NCBI RefSeq assembly: GCF_002979435.1
Contig: NZ_PCOV01000008.1
Span: 1 to 64,000, forward strand
Direction: 5' to 3'
Origin: Microbacterium sp. MYb66
GTDB lineage: Bacteria; Actinomycetota; Actinomycetes; Actinomycetales; Microbacteriaceae
DNA: 64,000 bases
In this document: in pieces, positions 8,882 to 17,486 of the stretch
Position numbering within the stretch: position 1 is the first letter of the stretch
Layout: every line of letters starts with the position of its first letter
Notes under the pieces: generated by a model
What the model was told of the DNA's origin: nothing
Database searches by the model: none
The model's input: the letters and a program-made list of their open reading frames with translations, nothing else
Translations under genes and position numbers: made by a program

Positions 8882-9900
8882 GCGCGGGGTCCGTCGTCGC
8901 CGCGCCGACCGCGACCCGACGCCGCCGCACGCTGATCTGGGTCTGCTCCGTGGGCATCCTGCTGGTGCTGGGGGGCGCGGGTCTCACGCTCGGGGAGGCA
9001 GCCGTCTCGGTGCCGGATGTGTTCACGGCGCTGCTCGGCGGAGGGGAGAGCGGCACACGGCTGGTCGTCGTCGGCTGGCGCCTGCCGCGAGTCGTGCTGG
9101 GAGCCGCGATCGGGGCGATGCTCGCCCTCTCCGGAGCCCTCTTCCAGGTGATCACTCGCAACCCGCTCGGGAGCCCTGACATCCTCGGATTCTCCGCCGG
9201 CGCCTACACGGGCGCCCTGATCGTCATCGTCGGAGGGACGGTGAGCACGGTCGCGCTCACCGTCGGCGCGATCGGCGGTGGCATCCTGTCCGCGGCACTC
9301 GTGTTCGCGCTCGTCGCCTGGCGCGGCGCGAGCGGAACCCGGCTCATCATCGTGGGCATCGCGCTCACCGCGATGCTGGGCGCCATGAACACGATGATCG
9401 AGCTCGCCGCCGACGACGTGGTCTCGCGCAGCGCCGCGATCTGGGGTGCCGGGTCGCTGAACGGCATCGACGGTCGATGGATCCCGGTGATCCTGGTGAC
9501 CCTGGTGCTGGGAGCGCTCGCGATCACCGGGCTGCGGCCCGCACTCGCGCTCTACGAGCTGGGTGAGGATCGTGCGGCGTCACTCGGCGTCCGGCCGACG
9601 CGACTGCGACTGTCCGCGATGATCGTCGGTGTGGTGCTGCTCGCCGTCACGATCGCGGCAGCAGGACCGATCGCCTTCATCGCGCTCGCGGCCCCTCAGA
9701 TCGCCAAGCGCCTGTGGCGCAGCGGTCCCATCCCGTTCGCGGCATCGGCGGTGACCGGCGCTGTCCTCCTCGTCTTCAGCGACCTGCTCGCCCTGCGGCT
9801 GTTCGCACCCACCATGCTCCCCACCGGACTCGTCACGATCGGGATCGGCGGACTGTACCTCGCCTGGATGCTCTCCGGCGCGAATCGAAGGAGGCGCTGA
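8878..9900 (+). CDS. Iron-siderophore ABC transporter permease (FecCD family), second subunit
   Basis: Second membrane subunit of the ferric siderophore importer, 340 residues, about ten hydrophobic segments. It carries the FecCD motifs LPRVVLGAAIGAMLALSGAL, TRNPLGSPDILGFSAGAY and AAGPIAFIALAAPQIAKRL. The ATG at 8878 overlaps the stop of the first permease gene by 4 bases (ATGA). Two separate, non-identical permeases indicate a heterodimeric channel of the FepD/FepG kind. Confidence 0.93.
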   Translation: MSAGSVVAAPTATRRRRTLIWVCSVGILLVLGGAGLTLGEAAVSVPDVFTALLGGGESGTRLVVVGWRLPRVVLGAAIGAMLALSGALFQVITRNPLGSPDILGFSAGAYTGALIVIVGGTVSTVALTVGAIGGGILSAALVFALVAWRGASGTRLIIVGIALTAMLGAMNTMIELAADDVVSRSAAIWGAGSLNGIDGRWIPVILVTLVLGALAITGLRPALALYELGEDRAASLGVRPTRLRLSAMIVGVVLLAVTIAAAGPIAFIALAAPQIAKRLWRSGPIPFAASAVTGAVLLVFSDLLALRLFAPTMLPTGLVTIGIGGLYLAWMLSGANRRRR

Positions 9901-10721
9901 TGCGCACCGACACCCCCGTCTACTCCGCCGAGGTGGCTGCCCGCACCGCGGTCACACCGAACATGCTGCGGATCACTCTCCGCGGTGCCCGCACGGACGA
10001 CGGCGGACCGTTCGTGTCGAGCGGACGCCCGGACGAGTTCTTCGGTCTCTGGCTCTCGACGGTCGACGGGGAGGAGGCCAAGCGCTACTACTCGGTGCGA
10101 GCCTGGCGACCCGAGTCCGATGAGCTCGACATCGACTTCGTCGTCCACGCGCACGGACCGGCGACGCGCTGGGCTCGAGAGGCGCGCGAGGGGGATCGCG
10201 TGGCCTTCGATACCCCGCGCGGACACTTCCACCCTCCGGAGGGGACGGATCGCGTGCTTCTCGTCGGCGATGCCACGGCCCTCCCTGCGATCGGACGCAT
10301 CCTCGAGGAGCGCACCGCGACGGATCCTCCTGTCTGCGTGATCGTGTCGGTCGACGACGCGCGAGACCGTCAGGATCTGCCGATCCGGAAAGATGACACG
10401 CTGCGCTGGGTCCGCAGCGACGAGATGCTCCCGCACGTCGTCGCCGAGACCGCGGTCGTCCCGGACGCGAGTTACCTCTGGTTCTCCGGCGAGGCGACGA
10501 TCATGCGCGAGGTGCGCCGTCTCGTGCGCCACGCGCTCGGCTGGCCGACGTCGCGGTATATGACCATGGGGTACTGGCGGCGCGACGAGGAACGCTGGGT
10601 CGCCGAGTTCACCCGCCACCCGGAGCTCGAGGACCGGATCGCCGCGATCTGGGAGAACGGGGAAGACGACGAGATCCAGCGAGACCTGGTGGACGAGCTG
10701 CTGACGAGGAACGGACTGTGA
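9900..10721 (+). CDS. Siderophore-interacting protein (FAD-dependent ferric-siderophore reductase)
   Basis: Cytoplasmic flavoprotein that reduces and releases iron from the imported siderophore. The 273-residue product has the SIP FAD-binding domain (YYSVRAW motif, then a HGPATRWAR segment and a RGHFHP loop) followed by a NAD(P)H-binding SIP domain with LLVGDATALPAIGRIL and the C-terminal GYWRRDEER region. Its ATG overlaps the permease stop by one base (TGATG). Position inside an iron uptake operon supports the role. Confidence 0.9.
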   Translation: MRTDTPVYSAEVAARTAVTPNMLRITLRGARTDDGGPFVSSGRPDEFFGLWLSTVDGEEAKRYYSVRAWRPESDELDIDFVVHAHGPATRWAREAREGDRVAFDTPRGHFHPPEGTDRVLLVGDATALPAIGRILEERTATDPPVCVIVSVDDARDRQDLPIRKDDTLRWVRSDEMLPHVVAETAVVPDASYLWFSGEATIMREVRRLVRHALGWPTSRYMTMGYWRRDEERWVAEFTRHPELEDRIAAIWENGEDDEIQRDLVDELLTRNGL

Positions 10722-11506
10722 CAGAGGCGACATTCGAGATCCGCGGTCTCTCCGCCGGATACCCGCACGGGCGGCCGATCTCGGTCGACCTGGACCTGAC
10801 GATCGAGCGGGGCTCCTTCGTCGCGATCATCGGGCCGAACGCCTGCGGGAAGTCGACCCTGCTGCGCACGATCGCCCGGTTGCTCCCGGCACTGGCCGGG
10901 TCGGTGCTCCTCGACGGCCGCGACATCCGCACGCGGGGCGCGAAGGAGCTGGCGCGGGAGCTCGGTCTGCTCAGCCAGTCAGCCGAGGCTCCGGACGGCA
11001 TGCGGGTCGCCGACCTCATCGCGCGCGGCCGCTACCCGCACCGCCGTGCCTTCTCGGGCTGGAGCGAGACCGATGAGCAGGCGGTGCGCCGGGCCATGGA
11101 GCGCACCGCGGTGCAGGAGCTGGCGGATCGGCCGGTCGATGAGCTCTCCGGAGGGCAGCGTCAGCGTGTGTGGCTGGCCATGGCCCTCGCCCAGGAGACC
11201 GACGTGCTGCTGCTGGATGAGCCGACGACGTTCCTCGACATCACGCATCAGTTGGACATGCTCGACCTGTTCCGGGCGATCAACCGCGAGCAGCGGACGA
11301 CCGTCGTCGCCGTGCTGCACGACCTCAACCAGGCTGCTCGGTACGCGGACCGCATCGTCGCCATGCGGGATGGCGAGATCCTCAGCGCAGCGGCTCCGGA
11401 GGAGGTGCTCACGCCCGAGGTGATGGCGCGCGTGTTCGACCTCGACTGCACGGTGATCTCCGACCCCGAGACGGCGACGCCGATGGTGGTGCCCCGGCGC
11501 CGCTGA
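10718..11506 (+). CDS. Iron-siderophore ABC transporter ATP-binding protein (FecE/FepC type)
   Basis: ATPase that powers ferric siderophore import. The 262-residue protein starts at GTG 10718, overlapping the reductase gene. Walker A GPNACGKST, Q-loop LLSQSAEAPDG, ABC signature LSGGQRQRV, Walker B VLLLDEPTTFLD and the H-loop histidine in VVAVLHDLNQAARY are all present. It closes the operon: lipoprotein, two permeases, reductase, ATPase. No clear hairpin terminator follows before the convergent gene. Confidence 0.94.
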   Translation: MTEATFEIRGLSAGYPHGRPISVDLDLTIERGSFVAIIGPNACGKSTLLRTIARLLPALAGSVLLDGRDIRTRGAKELARELGLLSQSAEAPDGMRVADLIARGRYPHRRAFSGWSETDEQAVRRAMERTAVQELADRPVDELSGGQRQRVWLAMALAQETDVLLLDEPTTFLDITHQLDMLDLFRAINREQRTTVVAVLHDLNQAARYADRIVAMRDGEILSAAAPEEVLTPEVMARVFDLDCTVISDPETATPMVVPRRR

Positions 11507-11530
11507 GCACCCGGAGCGGTACGGCCTCGC

Positions 11531-12619
11531 TCAGAGCGCGCGGTACAGATCCCATGCGCGCTGACACGCTTCGGCCACCTCGCGCACGTGGGCCGGGTCT
11601 TCACGGATCCAGTCCGTTCCCGGTCGGTGCAGCTCGGCGACCGCGTCCGGCCCGAGCAGGTATTCGCGAAGGAACTCCGCCTGCACCGCATCGAGCTCGA
11701 GCGCGGCTTCCGCTGCCCGGTCGGCGAGCTCGCGGAATCGGGCTCCCGCCGCACGGATCTCCTGGCTGCCGAGGTACGGGGTGTTCAGCGCGACCGCGTC
11801 GGGCTGCTCGACGCGGAACCCCGCACGATGAGCATCGGCGAGGGCGCGAAGACGTTCCGGATCCATCGTCGGCGGATCGGCGGGGTCGCGCTCATCGCCA
11901 CGGGTGTCGCCGCGATCGGACAGCGCCACGACGGCGGGGAGCCGATCCTCCGGCATGCGCGGCACGTCCACCGCACCCTCGCGCGTCGTCGTGGTGTTCA
12001 TGGTGTCGTGGAACGACAGCCGCGTGAAACGTCCGCCGGTGCGGAGCTTCTCGGTCACGAAGCGCTCGGTCAGATCGTCTCTGGTGCGTTCGTAGACGCC
12101 GAGTCCGCGCTCTCCGACCTCGATGAAGGTGCGCACGAGACGTTCGAGCTCGGCCGCGTCCTGCGGAACCTCGAGGATCGGGAAGAACGAGAAGGTCACC
12201 GGGCGGATCGCATCCACGCCGGAGAGGTCGACCTTCTGCCAGGCTCCGGCGGCGCGCGTGCGCTCGATGGCTGTGGTCAGATCGGCGGCGATGTCGGCGG
12301 GGCGCGGCCGGTTGGGATCGCGGACCAGGCGCGGATGCGGGTTGATGACGGCGACGATCCGGCGGTCGTGCCGTGCCCACTCGCGCACGATCGCCTCGGT
12401 GGCGACGTCGGTGAAGTCGTACTGCAGCCGCCGGGTCAGCGCGGGGGAGAGGAACGGTAGGAGCTCTTCGGGGATGCGGGCGCCGGCATGAGGACAACTG
12501 ACCAGCACGTCGGCCTCGGCGATCGCCTCGTCCAGCGTGCGCCGGTCGCTGTCGGCGAAGACCGTGATCTCCCGCGCGGTGAAGGTGTGCCCTGCGGGAA
12601 TGAGGTCGAGGTCGCTCAT
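11531..12619 (-). CDS. N-formylglutamate amidohydrolase family protein
   Basis: The 362-residue product resembles the N-formylglutamate amidohydrolase (HutG/FGase) fold. Visible features are VSCPHAGARIPEELLP near the N-terminus, DFTDVATEAIVREWARHDRR, VINPHPRLVRDPNR and the central LSFHDTMNT block, whose histidines are candidates for the zinc site. The start at 12619 (SDLDLIPAGHTF) is preferred over an ATG upstream inside the intergenic region. No histidine-utilisation genes are near, so the true substrate is open; many family members act on other N-formyl compounds. Confidence 0.75.
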   Translation of the reverse strand: MSDLDLIPAGHTFTAREITVFADSDRRTLDEAIAEADVLVSCPHAGARIPEELLPFLSPALTRRLQYDFTDVATEAIVREWARHDRRIVAVINPHPRLVRDPNRPRPADIAADLTTAIERTRAAGAWQKVDLSGVDAIRPVTFSFFPILEVPQDAAELERLVRTFIEVGERGLGVYERTRDDLTERFVTEKLRTGGRFTRLSFHDTMNTTTTREGAVDVPRMPEDRLPAVVALSDRGDTRGDERDPADPPTMDPERLRALADAHRAGFRVEQPDAVALNTPYLGSQEIRAAGARFRELADRAAEAALELDAVQAEFLREYLLGPDAVAELHRPGTDWIREDPAHVREVAEACQRAWDLYRAL

Positions 12620-12650
12620 GCGCTCATGGTAACCGCGCCCCTCGGTGGGA

Positions 12651-13373
12651 TCACCCCTGGGCGTGCAGCGAGCTCTCGATGCCGCTGATGCGTGCCTGCT
12701 CGTCGAAGCGGAACGTCGCCGTGCCCGTCGCATCCGTGACGCTCGCGCCGGAGAATGCCTCGTCGGTCCAGGTCAGGGTCCATCCGGCGAGCCGGGCGAG
12801 GTCCCACACCGCGGTGCGCGCGTCGGGGAGCGAGGTGCCGGAGAGCACGCGGGGAAGGGCGATGACCGCGTCGGCCACCGTGAGCGGTGCGAGCGGCGCG
12901 TCGAGCATGAACACCGCGCGCGTGCCGTTGCCGACCGGGGCGGAGTAGTACGGGGAGCGTCCGGTCAGCTCGACGGCGACGCCGCCGACGGTGTGCGCGG
13001 CCTGCGCGATCCACTCGTCGTCGCTCGCGACGTCGGCCGGGAACGGCACTTCGGGCGCCGTCAGCTCGGCGATGCCGTGCTCGGTGCCGTAGGCGCGCAG
13101 CTGCGCCGCGACGCCCTGCGGGTCACCGCTGGGGTGCGCCCACGCCCAGAGCAGCGAACGGGGTCCGGGCGCGATCGTCGCGATCAGGTGCGCACGGGCG
13201 ACGAGCTGCCGCGTCGGGTCGGCGTTCGCCGTGAAGGTGAGGGTGCCCGCCGCCATGTCCGCGTCCCAGCGGTGCTCGCCGAGCGCGTCGGCGGCGGCGG
13301 CGAGGGCATCCTGGCGGAGTGCGACGAAGAGGGCGGCACGGTCGGCGAGGGGCTGGAGCGCGGCGAAGGTCAT
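12651..13373 (-). CDS. Uncharacterised protein (DUF6882-like)
   Basis: A 240-residue soluble protein with no catalytic motif that I recognise. The segment ALWAWAHPSG-like (LLWAWAHPSGDPQG), the PVGNGTRAVFMLDAPLAPL stretch and the C-terminal FRFDEQARISGIE resemble a widespread actinobacterial family of unknown function. It lies between the amidohydrolase and the MFS gene on the same strand but with gaps of some 30-40 bases, so it may be separately expressed. Confidence 0.55.
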   Translation of the reverse strand: MTFAALQPLADRAALFVALRQDALAAAADALGEHRWDADMAAGTLTFTANADPTRQLVARAHLIATIAPGPRSLLWAWAHPSGDPQGVAAQLRAYGTEHGIAELTAPEVPFPADVASDDEWIAQAAHTVGGVAVELTGRSPYYSAPVGNGTRAVFMLDAPLAPLTVADAVIALPRVLSGTSLPDARTAVWDLARLAGWTLTWTDEAFSGASVTDATGTATFRFDEQARISGIESSLHAQG

Positions 13374-13411
13374 GCCGACAGTCTCGCGGGGAATGCTATG
13401 AATCCGCTAGT

Positions 13412-14644
13412 TCAGACCATCGCCGAGACGACCGCTTCCGGGCGGCCCATGCGCCACACGCTCGGTACGAGCAGTGTGACCAGAGCGATGACCGCATAGA
13501 CCACGCCCGAGGCGATCAGGACGGTCGCGGCATCCGCATGCGTGATGAGCCAGCCGTAGATCAGGGTGCCGATCGGCATCACGACGAAGCTGCCGAGCAT
13601 GTCGTAGCTGGCGACCCGAGACAGCTTCTCACCGGGGATGTTCTCCATCATCGCGAGGTTCCATCCGGTGCTGAACACCTCGGCGCCCGCACCGGCGATG
13701 AATGCGGCCATGGCGAGCAGCACGACTGCGGGATGCACGCCCAGCACCGTCAACGGGATCGCGAACGCGGCCATGCCCAGCATGCCGTAGCGCAGCGGAC
13801 GCCGGAGGGGGAACCACATCAGCAGCAGGGTCATCAGCAGGACGCCGGCGCCCTCGGCGCTCACCACCCACCCCCAGCCCGTGATCCCGAGCAGGTCGTC
13901 GTTCTTCGCGATGTAGGGGCCCACGACGCCCCAGGCGCCGACGTGGATGGCGTTCATGACCATGAAGGCCAGCACGATCGTCCACAGCCACGAGCGGCTC
14001 CAGAACTCCCGCCACCCGATGCGGAGGTCGTGGAACATCGTCGTGCCGCCCGCGTGCGCCGGCGGAGGGAGCTTCACGAGCGCCAGCACCGGGATCGCGA
14101 CCACCCAGCCCGCCGCCTGCACGACCATCGCCCACGCCGGGCCGGAGGTCGCCACCAGGATGCCCGCGATGATCGGGCCTCCGATCGTCACGGCCGAGCG
14201 CACGAAGGAGAGCATCGCGTTCGCCTGCTGCAGGTGCTCCGGTGTGGTCAGCTGCGGGATGATGCCCTGCATCGCGGGCAGCACGAACGCGGTGGAGGCG
14301 CCGTTGACGATCGAGAGCAGGACGAGCAGCGGGATCGTGGCGCTGCCGGTGAACAGCAGCGCCGCGATCGTGCCGATCGACAGGATGTCGATGACGTAGC
14401 AGGCCTGGATGATCAGCGCCCGCGGCAGATGGTCGGCCACCACACCGCCGAACAGCACGAAGACGATGTTGCTGACGGTGAAGGCGGCGAGAACGACCGA
14501 CAGCGACCGCGCGTCGTTGTCGATCTCCAGCACCGCGAAGGCGAGGGCGATCGACGACATGGAGCCGGCGATCATCGTGATCGCGCGGGCGAGGAAGAAC
14601 CAGCGGAAGTTGCGGTCCTGCATCGCGGCGAGTCCGCGGATCAC
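13412..14644 (-). CDS. MFS transporter, drug-efflux-like
   Basis: A 410-residue, 12-segment major facilitator. It starts with the RNFRWFFLARAITMIAGSM helix and carries the GGVVADHLPRR-like loop between TM2 and TM3 (GGVVADHLPRALI), typical of proton-driven exporters such as the enterobactin/macrolide efflux group. The start is set at GTG 14644, which has a GAGG site in front, rather than ATG 14623. It lies 65 bases after hpaI on the same strand, so it could be read through from the hpa operon, but its family is not that of aromatic-acid importers. Confidence 0.8.
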   Translation of the reverse strand: MIRGLAAMQDRNFRWFFLARAITMIAGSMSSIALAFAVLEIDNDARSLSVVLAAFTVSNIVFVLFGGVVADHLPRALIIQACYVIDILSIGTIAALLFTGSATIPLLVLLSIVNGASTAFVLPAMQGIIPQLTTPEHLQQANAMLSFVRSAVTIGGPIIAGILVATSGPAWAMVVQAAGWVVAIPVLALVKLPPPAHAGGTTMFHDLRIGWREFWSRSWLWTIVLAFMVMNAIHVGAWGVVGPYIAKNDDLLGITGWGWVVSAEGAGVLLMTLLLMWFPLRRPLRYGMLGMAAFAIPLTVLGVHPAVVLLAMAAFIAGAGAEVFSTGWNLAMMENIPGEKLSRVASYDMLGSFVVMPIGTLIYGWLITHADAATVLIASGVVYAVIALVTLLVPSVWRMGRPEAVVSAMV

Positions 14645-14709
14645 TTCACAGCCTCGCTTCTGCGCATCCGGCCATCCTGCCACGGGGCGGGGAACGCGGT
14701 TCGAACGGG

Positions 14710-15510
14710 TCAGTAGCTGGCGCGCGCGCTTCCGTCTGCGGAGATGAAGCGCGCTGCGAGGGCTTCGGATGCGCGGGCGAGCAGAGCGACATCCGCACCC
14801 ACGGCCACGAAGTCGGCGCCGGCCGCGAGGTAGGCGTCGGCGGCTGCGGGGTCGAACGCGTTGACGCCCACGGCCTTGCCGGCGGCCTTGACCGCGGTGA
14901 ACACCTTCTCGACCGCGGCGGTGACCTCGGGATGAGTCTGCTGACCGAGCAGACCCATCGAGGCGGACAGGTCGGACGGCCCGACGAACACCGCATCGAC
15001 GCCGTCGACCGCGGCGATGTCGGCAGCAGCCTCGACGCCCGCGGCCGTCTCGATCTGCACCGTGAGAGAGGTGTGCTGAGCGGATTCCTGCAGGTACCGA
15101 TCGACGCGGTTCCAGCGAGCGCTGCGGGCCAGGGCGCTGCCCACCCCACGCACGCCCTCCGGAGGGTAGCGGGTGGCGGCCACGGCGGCACGCGCCTCGT
15201 CGGCGGACGACACCATCGGCACGATCAGGTTCTGCGCGCCGAGATCGAGGATCTGCTTGATCGCGACGGCGTCGTTCGACGGCACGCGCACGAGCGGGGC
15301 GACCGGATACGCGGCGACGGCCTGGAGCTGCAGCAGCACCGAGTCGAGCGTGTTCGCCGAGTGCTCCATGTCGATCAGCAGCCAGTCGACTCCCGACCCG
15401 GCCGCGACCTCGGCGAGCAGCGGGCTGCCGGAGCACACCCACATTCCCACGAACGGTCGGTCGGATTCCGCGAGCTGCTCGCGGAACGAGGGGTCTAGAC
15501 GAAGCGGCAT
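14710..15510 (-). CDS. hpaI: 4-hydroxy-2-oxoheptanedioate aldolase (HpcH/HpaI family)
   Basis: Last step of homoprotocatechuate meta-cleavage: splits 4-hydroxy-2-oxoheptane-1,7-dioate into pyruvate and succinate semialdehyde. The 266-residue class II aldolase shows VDWLLIDMEHS, the metal-ligand QIETAAGVEA glutamate, and FVGPSDLSASMG with the ligand aspartate. The ATG at 15510 overlaps the end of hpaH by 16 bases, which fits a continuous operon. It is slightly longer than some family members only at the C-terminus. Confidence 0.9.
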   Translation of the reverse strand: MPLRLDPSFREQLAESDRPFVGMWVCSGSPLLAEVAAGSGVDWLLIDMEHSANTLDSVLLQLQAVAAYPVAPLVRVPSNDAVAIKQILDLGAQNLIVPMVSSADEARAAVAATRYPPEGVRGVGSALARSARWNRVDRYLQESAQHTSLTVQIETAAGVEAAADIAAVDGVDAVFVGPSDLSASMGLLGQQTHPEVTAAVEKVFTAVKAAGKAVGVNAFDPAAADAYLAAGADFVAVGADVALLARASEALAARFISADGSARASY

Positions 15511-16280
15511 GCAATTGTTCCCATCGGTCCGTAATCGCACAGCACTTCGTCGCCACGCGACACCCACATCGGGCGTGTGAACGATCCTGCCAGGATGATC
15601 TCCCCGGCCTCGAGACGCGCGCCGTGCTGGTGGAACTTGTTCGCGAGCCACGCGACGCCGGTCGCGGGGTGCCCGAGGACACCCGCGGCGACGCCGGTCT
15701 CCTCGATCTCGCCGTTGCGGGACAGGACGCCCGGCACCCAGCGCAGGTCGATCTCATCGGGGCGCTTGTGCACCGTCCCGAGCACCATCGCGCCGTATGC
15801 GGCGTTGTCGCTGATCGTGTCGACGATCGTCCGGCCCTCGAGCTCGATGTGCGAGTTGAGCACCTCGAGAGCGGGAACGGCATAGTCGATCGCAGCGAGG
15901 GCATCCTCGAGGGTGCAGTCGGGACCCTCCAGCGCACGCTTCAGCACGAAGGCCAGCTCGACCTCGATGCGCACGTTCGAGAAGTGGTCGACGGGGATCT
16001 CGGCGCCGGACTCGTAGACCGTGTCGTCGAACATCACGCCGTAGTCCGGCTCGGTGATGCCCGTCGCCTGCTGCATCGCCTTGGATGTCAGGCCGATCTT
16101 GCGCCCGACGAGCCGGCGACCCGCGGCGAGGTTCTGGTCGCGCCAGACCCCCTGGATCGCGTAGGAGTCCTCGACGGTCGCCTCCGGGTACCGGGCCGTG
16201 ATGCGCGGGATCACGCTGTGGGTGCGGTCGGCTTCGGCGAGCTCCGCCGCGATCTGCGTGATGGTCTCGTCTGACAGCAT
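15495..16280 (-). CDS. hpaH: 2-oxo-hept-4-ene-1,7-dioate hydratase
   Basis: Adds water to 2-oxo-hept-4-ene-1,7-dioate, making the substrate for HpaI. The 261-residue protein belongs to the hydratase/decarboxylase branch of the FAH superfamily: GRKIGLTSKAMQ, the metal-binding VEVELAFVL-like stretch (IEVELAFVLKR), ALEVLNSHIE and the DNAAYGAMVLG segment match HpaH/HpcG. It follows hpaD by 9 bases and overlaps hpaI. Mg2+ dependence is known for the family. Confidence 0.9.
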   Translation of the reverse strand: MLSDETITQIAAELAEADRTHSVIPRITARYPEATVEDSYAIQGVWRDQNLAAGRRLVGRKIGLTSKAMQQATGITEPDYGVMFDDTVYESGAEIPVDHFSNVRIEVELAFVLKRALEGPDCTLEDALAAIDYAVPALEVLNSHIELEGRTIVDTISDNAAYGAMVLGTVHKRPDEIDLRWVPGVLSRNGEIEETGVAAGVLGHPATGVAWLANKFHQHGARLEAGEIILAGSFTRPMWVSRGDEVLCDYGPMGTIACRFV

Positions 16281-16289
16281 CCGTGCCTC

Positions 16290-17453
16290 CTAGAGTTGGT
16301 GGCCGAGCTTGTACTCGCCCTGCTTGTACTCGGGCATGTCCTTGTCGTCCTCGGCGCGGGTGTACGAGAAGCCGTCGGCGCCGATGGTGACGGCCATCTC
16401 GCTGGAGTCGGTGCGGGCGACGACCGGCTGCGGGTTGCCGTCGAGGTCGAGCACGAGAGACGCGTCGGTGTACCAGGAGGGGACGACGGGGTTCCCCCAC
16501 CAGTCGCGGCGCTGGTTGTCGTGCACGTCCCAGGTGACGACCGGGTTGTCGGGGTCGCCGGTGTAGTAGTCCTGCGTGTACACCTCGACGCGGTGGCCGT
16601 CGGGATCGCGCAGGTACAGGTAGAAGGCGTTGGAGACGCCGTGCCGACCGGGGCCCCGCTCGATCGAGTCGGAGCGGCGGAGCGCGCCGAGCTTGTCGCA
16701 GATCGCGAGGATGTTGTGCTTCTCGTGCGTGGCGAAGCACACGTGGTGCATGCGGGGCCCGTCGCCGCCGGTCATCGCCGTGTCGTGCACGGTGGGCTTG
16801 CGGCGCATCCAGGCTGCGTAGACGGTGCCCTCCTCGTCCTGGATGTCCTCCGTGACGCGGAAGCCGAGGTCCTGCATGAAACCCACGGCGCGCGGCACGT
16901 CGGGGGTGACCTGGTTGAAGTGGTCGAGACGCACCAGCTCGCCGGGGATGTGCAGGTCGTAGCGCCACGACATCCGCTCGACGTGCTCGGTGGCGTGGAA
17001 GTACTCGTAGGGGAAGCCGAGCGGATCGATCACGCGCACCGAGTCGCCGATGCCCTTCACGAAGCCCTCCGGGTTGCGGCGCACGTCGCAGCCGAGTTCG
17101 GTGTAGAACTCGACGGCGCGGTCGAGGTCCTCCGGGGTGCGGACCCGATAGGAGAAGGCGGCGACGGCGGCGATCGGGCCCTTGCGCAGCACCAGGTTGT
17201 GGTGGATGAACTCCTCCGTGGAGCGCAGGTAGATCGCCTCGTCGTCCTCCTCGGTCACGTACAGGCCGAGGACGTCGACGTAGAACTGGCGGGAGGCCGC
17301 CAGGTCGGTGACCACGAGCTCCATGTAGGCGCAGCGGAGGATGTCCGGAGGCGTGCTCTTCGGCGTCGTGACGGGGTTCTCGGAGCGGATCGGCGCCTCC
17401 TGGGAGACGTAGAAGCCGGAGGAGGTCAGGGTCATGTCTTCGCGGTGTGTCAT
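16290..17453 (-). CDS. hpaD: 3,4-dihydroxyphenylacetate (homoprotocatechuate) 2,3-dioxygenase
   Basis: Extradiol ring-cleavage enzyme that opens homoprotocatechuate between C2 and C3. The 387-residue sequence closely resembles the vicinal-oxygen-chelate enzymes of Brevibacterium (HPCD, Fe) and Arthrobacter (MndD, Mn). Metal ligands H178, H237 and E290, and the second-sphere residues N180, H223, R266 and Y280, correspond to HPCD H155, H214, E267, N157, H200, R243 and Y257 with a constant offset of 23, because this protein has a longer N-terminus. The ATG at 17453 has an AAGGA site 8 bases before it. Fe or Mn preference cannot be read from sequence. Confidence 0.95.
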   Translation of the reverse strand: MTHREDMTLTSSGFYVSQEAPIRSENPVTTPKSTPPDILRCAYMELVVTDLAASRQFYVDVLGLYVTEEDDEAIYLRSTEEFIHHNLVLRKGPIAAVAAFSYRVRTPEDLDRAVEFYTELGCDVRRNPEGFVKGIGDSVRVIDPLGFPYEYFHATEHVERMSWRYDLHIPGELVRLDHFNQVTPDVPRAVGFMQDLGFRVTEDIQDEEGTVYAAWMRRKPTVHDTAMTGGDGPRMHHVCFATHEKHNILAICDKLGALRRSDSIERGPGRHGVSNAFYLYLRDPDGHRVEVYTQDYYTGDPDNPVVTWDVHDNQRRDWWGNPVVPSWYTDASLVLDLDGNPQPVVARTDSSEMAVTIGADGFSYTRAEDDKDMPEYKQGEYKLGHQL

Positions 17454-17486
17454 GTCAGCGTCCTTGCGTGATCAGGCTCAGGGATT

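Noticed and set aside
14645..15937. Upstream in-frame extension of the MFS gene
   Set aside because: The extension overlaps hpaI and hpaH out of frame and encodes Arg/Ser/Pro-rich sequence; the transporter begins at about 14644.
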